Origin: Kiritimatiellia bacterium
GTDB lineage: Bacteria > Verrucomicrobiota > Kiritimatiellia > UBA8416 > SLMC01
Length of the DNA: 7,361 bases
Reading direction: 5' to 3'
Assembly: GCA_007133745.1 (NCBI GenBank)
Contig: SLMC01000204.1
Span: forward strand, 1 to 7,361
The notes under the pieces were generated by a model. It saw only the letters and a list, made by a program, of their open reading frames with translations. It was not told the DNA's origin and searched no databases. The first letter of the stretch is position 1. Each line of letters starts with the position of its first letter. Below, piece by piece: positions 1 to 5,681 of the stretch. The position numbers were made by a program, and so were the translations under genes.

Positions 1-187
1 ATGCGCCCGATAGCGAACCCGCTCGCGTTCCGACGGCGCCGCGCATGGCCTCGCGCGGCACGACCAGCCGGTAGCGCGTCGCCCAGCGCTCGCCTTCCCG
101 CAGCGCCGCTTCCAGACGCGCTTCCCGATCGGCTCGGGAACGGCGCCGGTCCTCCATCCGACTCGCAGGGTTCGGGGTCGAGATCAC
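1..187 (-). CDS. DUF58-like (vWA-type) protein, N-terminal fragment, cut by window edge
   Basis: Only the first 62 residues are present; the gene continues beyond position 1. The start is a GTG at 187, overlapping the permease stop (GTGA), with GGAG five bases upstream (193-196). An ATG eleven codons later (157) has a poorer binding site. The visible protein starts with a charged, Arg/Glu-rich helix (about 11-38, e.g. MEDRRRSRADREARLEAAL), followed by ATRYRLVVPREAMRG and then VGTRAGSLSGA. In DUF58 proteins the segment 'lxLPRxxxRGxxGxxxGxxxGSSxEFxDxRxYxPGDDxRxIDW' follows such a helix, and this fragment stops exactly where the conserved block would begin. DUF58 proteins commonly partner MoxR ATPases, which fits the operon. 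The assignment rests on a short stretch and on context; the diagnostic PGDD..DW motif would lie outside the window. Confidence 0.6.
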   Translation of the reverse strand, partial: MISTPNPASRMEDRRRSRADREARLEAALREGERWATRYRLVVPREAMRGAVGTRAGSLSGA

Positions 188-1656
188 GGCTGCTCCGGCT
201 TGCTTGTGTCCAGCGGCTGAAAGGCTCGCCACGCCTTGAATGTCCAGAACAGCCAGGGCGCCAGCAGGACCATGCACCAGATGGCGACAAACAGCAGACC
301 CTCAAAACGATGCTTGTCGTCGAAAAGCGCAAAGGGATTGCCCACGGTCCAGGCGCCGTACCCGTCCCGACCCAGCGAGCCGTCGGCCAACCCCACGAGG
401 ATCGGCGTGACAACGCCCAGCATCAACAGCATCAGCGCCAGCAGCCAGGCATAGCCGCGCGCCAGTTTTTTGCGCGCGACGAAATGCCACAGCCACATGC
501 CCGTTTGACAATAGGCGAAGGCGTAGGCGAGCAGGCCGACCATGACGTCAATGCCTTGCGAATCGTAGCCTCCAGGGCTTAGCGCATTTCCTGCCATGCC
601 GCCCAATGCCATGGCTGCTACGCCGATGATGACGGACCAGAGCATGCCCGGCGCCGCTCCGTTGAAAAAGGGGAACGCCAACAGGCGCCACAAACGACGG
701 CGCGGAATCGCGCGGCGCACTCTGCGTCCGAAGTCGGGGCGTTCGCCCATGGCGATGGCCATTCCGGCCATGCTCAGGAAAAAGGAAAACACGAGCCAGG
801 GGATCAGATAATCTTCGTCGTGCTCGACGAATGCGATTGTCGCAAAGATCAGTCCTGTCGCCACCCAGGACCCGGCGCCCCACAGACGGACCGGCAATGC
901 TCTGTTGGCGGCGGGCGGACTCATGCGCGCGGTCGCCAGTGAAAACAACAGCCCGCCCAGCGTGACGCCGCCCAAAAAGAAAAATAGCGTGCCGCGCCAA
1001 AATTCGGCGGTTGCAATGCGACTGCCGACCCCGAATTCGACCATGCCGAAAGCGCTGGTATTAAGCATGATCATCCAGACGAAAAGCACAATGCCGCCAA
1101 TGAGTCCAAGGATAACGCGCCAGACCCGACTTCCCGGAAGCGTGGCCAGGGTCAGGGCGAATACGGTGGCGAAGGCGCCGGCCATCGGCAGCATGGCCAG
1201 GATAACGAAAGCCGAGGGCAGGTCGATGCCGCCCAGTCGGAAGGTCAGGGTCAGAAACGGCAGCGCCGCGCTGGCCATGAGGATAATCAGCGAGCATGCC
1301 GCCAGCAGCTTGCCGCGCAGAATGGAGCCGGGCGTGAGGCGCGTGACAAACTGAAGGTCCAGATGCTGGTCGCCGCGCTCGACCGCCATGCGTATGCCGG
1401 CATAGCTGGGCACAAACAGCATGCACACGATGGAGAGCGGCACGAACAAGGCCTGAAACAAGGTCCGGCCAGTCCCGAACATCGCGCCCGGATCACGGTG
1501 GATTTCGGTTGCGCCTATCCAGACGACGAAGCCCGTGACGACCACCAGCAGCAACAGGAACAGGCAGTAGGAGACGGACACGAACCGACTGCGTACCGAC
1601 TGCCGCAATTCCTTGAGCAAAATAGGATTTAAGGCGAAGCGAAAGGGCCGCATCAT
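184..1656 (-). CDS. ABC-2 type transporter permease, 490 aa, about 12 membrane segments
   Basis: Membrane partner of the ATPase just upstream. The N-terminus contains LNPILLKELRQSVRSR (9-24), a hallmark amphipathic element of ABC-2 permeases that precedes the first helix. Hydrophobic segments lie near 26-48, 67-87, 117-137, 146-170, 180-200, 220-242, 261-279, 284-303, 338-357, 369-391, 402-423 and 452-472. The motif LTPGSILRGKLLAA (107-120), after the second helix, matches the coupling-helix region of this family. Twelve segments in one chain is twice the usual six, so a fused pair or a single two-half subunit is possible. Translation should be strong: AAAGGAG sits seven bases before the ATG (1664-1670), inside the end of the ATPase gene, and start and stop overlap as ATGA. 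A second ATG follows directly. It ends in a stop that overlaps the next gene. Exported substrate unknown. Confidence 0.94.
   Translation of the reverse strand: MMRPFRFALNPILLKELRQSVRSRFVSVSYCLFLLLLVVVTGFVVWIGATEIHRDPGAMFGTGRTLFQALFVPLSIVCMLFVPSYAGIRMAVERGDQHLDLQFVTRLTPGSILRGKLLAACSLIILMASAALPFLTLTFRLGGIDLPSAFVILAMLPMAGAFATVFALTLATLPGSRVWRVILGLIGGIVLFVWMIMLNTSAFGMVEFGVGSRIATAEFWRGTLFFFLGGVTLGGLLFSLATARMSPPAANRALPVRLWGAGSWVATGLIFATIAFVEHDEDYLIPWLVFSFFLSMAGMAIAMGERPDFGRRVRRAIPRRRLWRLLAFPFFNGAAPGMLWSVIIGVAAMALGGMAGNALSPGGYDSQGIDVMVGLLAYAFAYCQTGMWLWHFVARKKLARGYAWLLALMLLMLGVVTPILVGLADGSLGRDGYGAWTVGNPFALFDDKHRFEGLLFVAIWCMVLLAPWLFWTFKAWRAFQPLDTSKPEQP
193..196 (-). promoter_or_regulatory. Ribosome binding site of the DUF58-like gene (GGAG)
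   Basis: GGAG lies five bases before the GTG at 187, inside the last codons of the permease gene. It supports the unusual GTG start over the ATG at 157. Confidence 0.5.
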
Positions 1657-2627
1657 GCCAATTCTCCTTTTGTGACCCGCATAAAGATCGTTTCAAGATT
1701 CTCTTCGACCGGATAGAAGGCCAGCAGCGCGATATTCCGTTCGACCAGCAGTCGCAACACGGCGGCCGTTTCGGGCTCGTCGCCTTCGATGTCGGCATGC
1801 AGCTCGTTCGCGACCGGTCGAACTTGACGCACGTGGGGCAGTTCCAGCAATGCGCGATGCAGCTTGTCGGGCGGACCCAGCGGCCGAATGGCCACAGTTC
1901 GCAACGGCGCGGATTCGGACGTGTCGTCCGTACCCTTTTCCGCAGCGGCGTCTTCTGTCTGCCGGTTGTTTCCGCGCAACGGGCTGCAGCGCAGGATGCT
2001 GCCCGTTTCAATAATGATGACGTCGGTGCAGATTTCCGACAGCTCCGTAAGAATATGGGAACTGATCAGCAGCGTTTTCCCGGCGTCGCCGAGCGCGCTG
2101 ACCAGTTCCCGCAATTCGACGCGGGCGCGCGGATCGAGTCCGGCCGCCGGTTCGTCCAGAATCAGGACTTGCGGATCGTGGACCAGTGCGCGGGCCAGAC
2201 TCACGCGCTGCCGCATGCCTTTCGAGAGGGTGCGCAATGTTTTGTCGCGCAACGGCTCGAGCCCCGTGAAGGCTTCCACCGAGGCGACCGCCTGACGCAG
2301 CGGGGCGTGCCGCAAGCCGTGGGCGCGCGCGAAAAAATCCACATACTCGCGTACGGTGATGTCGCTGTGAGCGGGCAGGGTGTCGGGCATGAACCCGATC
2401 GCCTTGCGGGCGATTTCCGGATAGTCCACAATGGATACGCCGTCCAGCAGCACGTCGCCGGATGTCGGCTCGTCCAGTGTGGCCATGATGCGCATGGTTG
2501 TGGTTTTGCCTGCGCCGTTCGGCCCCACAAACCCGTACACGCGTCCCGGATTCAATGCGAACGACGCGCCTTTAACGGCGTGTACGGCGCCGAAGGTTCG
2601 GGTCAGATTTTGAACGTGCAATTGCAT
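1653..2627 (-). CDS. ABC transporter ATP-binding protein (ABC-2 exporter type), 324 aa
   Basis: Cytoplasmic ATPase that should power the permease encoded next. Motifs: Walker A GPNGAGKTT at 35-43, signature LSKGMRQR at 134-141 (a common variant of LSGGQ in ABC-2 ATPases), Walker B VLILDEP at 154-160, D-loop AAGLD at 161-165 and switch histidine His191. At the Q-loop the sequence reads IGFMPD (77-82), without the usual glutamine; I recall this variant in PVC-group exporters. A hydrophilic, acidic linker (about 217-243) leads to a C-terminal domain ending VEENLETIFMRVTKGE, typical of the extension in drug- and polymer-exporter ATPases. I chose ATG 2627: GAGGT lies six bases upstream (2634-2638), four bases separate it from the previous stop, and MQLHVQNLTRTFG is a standard beginning. 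A start at 2663 would add 12 unlikely residues. The substrate cannot be told from sequence. Confidence 0.96.
   Translation of the reverse strand: MQLHVQNLTRTFGAVHAVKGASFALNPGRVYGFVGPNGAGKTTTMRIMATLDEPTSGDVLLDGVSIVDYPEIARKAIGFMPDTLPAHSDITVREYVDFFARAHGLRHAPLRQAVASVEAFTGLEPLRDKTLRTLSKGMRQRVSLARALVHDPQVLILDEPAAGLDPRARVELRELVSALGDAGKTLLISSHILTELSEICTDVIIIETGSILRCSPLRGNNRQTEDAAAEKGTDDTSESAPLRTVAIRPLGPPDKLHRALLELPHVRQVRPVANELHADIEGDEPETAAVLRLLVERNIALLAFYPVEENLETIFMRVTKGELA
1664..1670 (-). promoter_or_regulatory. Ribosome binding site of the permease (AAAGGAG)
   Basis: The best Shine-Dalgarno match in the window, seven bases before the ATG at 1656 and inside the C-terminal codons of the ATPase gene. 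Together with the ATGA overlap it should support efficient coupled synthesis of both exporter subunits. Confidence 0.75.
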
Positions 2628-2631
2628 CCGA

Positions 2632-4491
2632 TTACCTCGCAGGTTCCGCATAGCGTCCGACAATGACCGAGCGTTCCCGGTTATGCATGCGGCCGTCCAG
2701 ACCGCGCTCCAGGAACGGGCAAAACGCGAGTTCGGCCGTGTAGGTTCCCGGCTCGATCGCCAGCTTTTCCGGATGCAGATCGGTCAGACCTGCCGCCCAG
2801 CCTTCCGTTCGCGTGGCTTTCGCCGCCGCCGCGGCCGGTGAAAGGGCATTTGCCGCTGGCTGTTCGGCGGCGGTCAGCTCGACCCGGCGGCCTGCCGCCA
2901 GAGCGTCGCATCCGAACCAGCGTCCGTCGGGTGCGCGAACACGCAAGGTTGCGATGTCCGTGCCCAAGCCGTTCACGGCCACCAGACCGCCGTTCGGGCC
3001 GGGCTGAATGTCGAGCCGGTCGAGCGCGACAAACGGCTTGCGCACCTGCACTACCTGCGGAACACGGGCCTGCGCGAAGCCGGACACCCAATGCTGATCG
3101 CGCGTGTGGTCGATGCGCCAATTCGGATGCGAACCGCTTCGGCGCCAGCCTCTCCGCTCAAAGGGCGCCACGGCGGTTTCGGAAGAAAAACGGAATCCTT
3201 GACCCGGCGTCAACGGCGTGTAGTAGCCGGTCAACCCCGCGAGGACGCCTTCGTTGCGTGTTTGATCCAGAAAGATCACGGTGTCGGCCCGGCGCGTGGC
3301 CGTGACGCCTTCGGAGATCAGCGAATAGGCCAAAATTATCGCGCAGGCGATCATCGAGGCTGTGGGCACGATCCAGAGCAGCCAAATCCGCTTTTGTTTT
3401 CTGGCCAGCGCCCAAAGCAATACGGGACCGGCCAACACCGCGAAGACGATGAGCAAATAAAAGAAGCCGGCCGCGTCGACGGTCAGTTTATCGATGACGG
3501 GATAGGTTTTGTGAGTTCGCCCGATGTCGAAATCGGTTTTCCATCGATGGGCGGCGGCCAGGAACAGCCCGACCGTCCACACGCCCGTGTCCGATTCCCA
3601 GGCGTCCGGCTTGGCGGAAACGGACATCCAGTTGCCGATCCCCGTCCATCCGACGGTTCCGCCCGGAACATCCAAACGTTCCTGTGTCCAGTGGGTCGGC
3701 GTATCCGTAACGTTCGTGTCGCCGACTAAAACAACCACCCCGCCGCAGGCCGCATATCGCGACAGCGCTTCCCGAACCGGCGCCGGCGCCGCCCGCCATT
3801 CGTCGGAGGTCAACACTACGCCCGCGAAGCAGGAATAGGCCAGCCACGCCGGACTCCAGGCCGCGATTTCCGATTCTGCTCGCGTCAGACTGATTTCCAG
3901 GCGGGATGTTTTCGAATGGGCCGAGGCGGCGGCCATCGTTTCGGACACGACCGGCGAAGCCGTCTTTGTCGCAGGCGAAGCCGCCAGGATTCTCGGCAAC
4001 GCCTGGGTCAGAGCCGCCTGTAGATGGTCGCTATTCACGCCGCGCGACACGAATGCTGGGAGCCGGGTTTGGTGGTAATGATCGCCGAACGAACTGCCCA
4101 TGGACGGAAGAATCACCGTTTTAGAGGTGACGCCCTGCACCTCGATTTTCGCTCTCGAAGACCCTTGTATGGCTCGGGCCGGTTGCGGCAGGGTAATTTC
4201 CGCCGCGTCCAAGGGATGCAATACGACCCGGCGCGCGAGCCGCTCGATGCCGCCGGCGCTTCCGCCGTAGGATTGCGCCGGCAGAATCACTTCGACCGTA
4301 TGCGTTCGATCCGGCGAGAGGTTGCGCAGTCGGAGCCGGTGTTCAACATAGCCGAATTGCCAGGACGATACGCTTTGCGACAGCGATATTACCTCGATCG
4401 GGCCGACGCGGTCCGAGCTTCGGGCCGCGGATGTGGCGAAAAGCGCCAAAGCCGCCGCGCCACTAATCGCCATGACGCGAGTCCGGCTCAT
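2632..4491 (-). CDS. Signal-peptide membrane protein with Rossmann-like segment and two membrane helices, 619 aa
   Basis: Not a named family that I can assign. Residues 1-25 look like a Sec signal peptide (MSRTRV, then an Ala/Leu core, then SAARSS). Residues 30-130 seem beta-rich with alternating hydrophobics. Residues 215-260 (WLAYSCFAGVVLTSDEW, then an ALSRYAACGGVVVLVGD stretch) have the strand-helix-strand look of the glutamine-amidotransferase-like or DUF4350-type Rossmann domains found in BatA-like and GldG-like membrane proteins; I see no clear catalytic Cys-His pair, so any such domain would be a binding rather than an enzyme domain. Two membrane helices at about 341-363 and 369-392 are separated by a short basic loop (ARKQKR). 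After them SEGVTATRRADTVIFLDQ leads into a C-terminal soluble domain. The ATG at 4491 overlaps the moxR stop. The frame stays open upstream to 5610, but that part is antisense-free shadow of moxR and lacks a signal peptide. Likely the accessory or substrate-facing part of the adjacent exporter. Confidence 0.9.
   Translation of the reverse strand: MSRTRVMAISGAAALALFATSAARSSDRVGPIEVISLSQSVSSWQFGYVEHRLRLRNLSPDRTHTVEVILPAQSYGGSAGGIERLARRVVLHPLDAAEITLPQPARAIQGSSRAKIEVQGVTSKTVILPSMGSSFGDHYHQTRLPAFVSRGVNSDHLQAALTQALPRILAASPATKTASPVVSETMAAASAHSKTSRLEISLTRAESEIAAWSPAWLAYSCFAGVVLTSDEWRAAPAPVREALSRYAACGGVVVLVGDTNVTDTPTHWTQERLDVPGGTVGWTGIGNWMSVSAKPDAWESDTGVWTVGLFLAAAHRWKTDFDIGRTHKTYPVIDKLTVDAAGFFYLLIVFAVLAGPVLLWALARKQKRIWLLWIVPTASMIACAIILAYSLISEGVTATRRADTVIFLDQTRNEGVLAGLTGYYTPLTPGQGFRFSSETAVAPFERRGWRRSGSHPNWRIDHTRDQHWVSGFAQARVPQVVQVRKPFVALDRLDIQPGPNGGLVAVNGLGTDIATLRVRAPDGRWFGCDALAAGRRVELTAAEQPAANALSPAAAAAKATRTEGWAAGLTDLHPEKLAIEPGTYTAELAFCPFLERGLDGRMHNRERSVIVGRYAEPAR
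2634..2638 (-). promoter_or_regulatory. Ribosome binding site of the ABC ATPase (GAGGT)
   Basis: GAGGT overlaps the last codons and stop of the 619-aa gene (CGAGGTAA) and lies six bases before the ATG at 2627. This decides the start against the in-frame ATG at 2663 and shows that termination and re-initiation occur within about ten bases. Confidence 0.65.
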
Positions 4492-5531
4492 GCCTGCACA
4501 TCCGTTCCTGGCGGCAACGATTCGGCCGTTTCGCTCACATGTCGAAGCGTCTCTTCGATAATCGCATTTACGGGGACCTGATCGAATCGGGCCTTGTAGT
4601 CGAGAATCAAGCGATGGTTCAACACGGCCGGAACCACGGTTTGGACATCCGCGAATCCGACGGTGGGCCGACCGGCCAGGAGGGCGTAGGCGCGCGCGGC
4701 TTCCGCGATGCCGATCGCCGCCCGCGGCGACGCGCCATAGACGACATAATCGCGAACGCGGGCCGGACTCTCCGGACGTGCCGGATGCGTGGCCGCAACC
4801 AGTCGGGCGATGTAGTTCGCCACCGGCCGGGGCAGCACGATGCGTTGCGTCATGTCGAACAGCCGCATCAGGTCGTCGCGCGAAACGCGGCGATTCGGGG
4901 TCGGCGGCGTGCCGTGTCGGCGGGTGGCGATGATTTGCTCCATGATGTCCGGGGAAGCGGCGTCGATCGTCAGCTTGAACAGGAAACGGTCGAGCTGGGC
5001 TTCGGGCAAGGGATAGGTGCCTTCCAGTTCGATCGGATTCTGACTGGCCAGCACGAAGAAAGGAGTCGGCAACGGGCGGGTGGCGCCCAGCAGGGTTACG
5101 CAATGCTCCTGCATGGTTTCCAGCATGGCCGACTGCGTCTTGGGCGAGGCCCGGTTGATTTCGTCGGCCAGCAACAGGTTGCAGAAAACGGGACCTGGAT
5201 GAAAGACCATTTCGCGGCCGCCGTCGGGCGTGGGCTGAAGAATGTTGGAGCCCAGGATGTCGCCGGGCATCAGATCGGGCGTGAACTGGATGCGCTTGAA
5301 ATCGAGTTGCAGGATTTCGCCCAGCGCCTTGATCAGGGCCGTTTTGCCCAGGCCGGGCAGACCTTCGAGCAGGATATGCCCGCGCGCCAGCAGTCCGGCG
5401 AGCATCAGCCGGTGCAGCGGACCCCGACCCAGCAGCATGCCGTCGAGTTCCTCCAGAATCGTGTTTGCCAATTCGGTGGCCGGCTTCAGTTCGGCCGGAC
5501 TTGGCAATGCGGCGGTCGCTTCGGTTTCCAT
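4488..5531 (-). CDS. MoxR-family AAA+ ATPase, 347 aa
   Basis: Cytoplasmic AAA+ ATPase of the MoxR family, thought to act as chaperone-like machines that remodel or activate partner complexes, usually with vWA or DUF58 proteins encoded nearby. All core motifs are visible: Walker A GLPGLGKT at 57-64, Walker B LLLADE at 119-124 followed by INRASPKTQSAMLE, sensor 1 SQNP with Asn165, the arginine-finger region LPEAQLDRF with Arg182, and a sensor-2 region GASPRAAI at 267-273. Length is normal for the family. I chose the ATG at 5531, which has AAGGGG nine bases upstream (5541-5546). A longer reading begins with TTG at 5555 but would place that purine-rich site inside the gene. The stop codon overlaps the next gene's ATG by four bases (ATGA), suggesting translational coupling. 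The DUF58-like gene three genes downstream is a plausible partner. Catalytic residues appear intact. Confidence 0.96.
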   Translation of the reverse strand: METEATAALPSPAELKPATELANTILEELDGMLLGRGPLHRLMLAGLLARGHILLEGLPGLGKTALIKALGEILQLDFKRIQFTPDLMPGDILGSNILQPTPDGGREMVFHPGPVFCNLLLADEINRASPKTQSAMLETMQEHCVTLLGATRPLPTPFFVLASQNPIELEGTYPLPEAQLDRFLFKLTIDAASPDIMEQIIATRRHGTPPTPNRRVSRDDLMRLFDMTQRIVLPRPVANYIARLVAATHPARPESPARVRDYVVYGASPRAAIGIAEAARAYALLAGRPTVGFADVQTVVPAVLNHRLILDYKARFDQVPVNAIIEETLRHVSETAESLPPGTDVQA

Positions 5532-5540
5532 AGTCGTGAA

Positions 5541-5546
5541 CCCCTT
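5541..5546 (-). promoter_or_regulatory. Ribosome binding site of moxR (AAGGGG)
   Basis: AAGGGG on the minus strand lies nine bases before the ATG at 5531. It decides the start against the in-frame TTG at 5555, which would lie upstream of this site and has no purine-rich tract in front of it. Confidence 0.6.
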
Positions 5547-5619
5547 GTAGAACAATCGTCCTTGTCGTTGCTCTTTTTGTCAGGCGCGTGCCTGGTTTTC
5601 CGGTTTTCAATCAGCGCTT

Positions 5620-5655
5620 TTGACGGTATTGACCTCGTTGACCTTATTGACCGTC
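5620..5655. repeat. Four tandem 9-bp units headed by TTGAC
   Basis: Between the 492-aa gene and moxR the plus strand reads TTGACGGTA, TTGACCTCG, TTGACCTTA, TTGACCGTC in direct succession: five fixed bases and four variable ones, with an exact 9-base period. On the minus (transcribed) strand the units read as GTCAA-containing nonamers. The first and last units also contain complementary GACGGT and ACCGTC, giving a possible 6-bp stem with a 22-base loop. Short nonamer arrays of this general style, with a constant pentamer or hexamer, occur between genes in several PVC-group genomes as far as I recall. Function unknown. Confidence 0.7.
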
Positions 5656-5660
5656 CGAGA

Positions 5661-5672
5661 GTCGGGCCCGAC
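5661..5672. repeat. Perfect 12-bp palindrome GTCGGGCCCGAC
   Basis: Perfectly self-complementary, 9 bases after the stop codon of the 492-aa gene and just before the nonamer array. With no loop it cannot form a good RNA hairpin, and no T-tract follows on the minus strand, so it is not a clear terminator. It may be a protein-binding site or a chance GC palindrome. Confidence 0.4.
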
Positions 5673-5681
5673 CGCTACCTC

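Noticed and set aside
2628..2663. Longer ABC ATPase starting at ATG 2663
   Set aside because: It would overlap the 619-aa gene by 32 bases and add 12 residues before a standard ABC N-terminus; the GAGGT site fits the ATG at 2627.
1797..2666. Plus-strand open frame of 289 codons
   Set aside because: Fully antisense to the ABC ATPase, whose Walker and signature motifs are unmistakable. No domain or binding site supports it.
5532..5555. Longer moxR starting with TTG at 5555
   Set aside because: No purine-rich site upstream, and the AAGGGG tract falls inside the extension at a proper distance from the ATG at 5531.
4492..5610. N-terminal extension of the 619-aa gene to 5610
   Set aside because: The frame is open but overlaps moxR in another frame, reads as Arg/Ala/Gly-rich nonsense, and would bury a clear signal peptide that begins at 4491.
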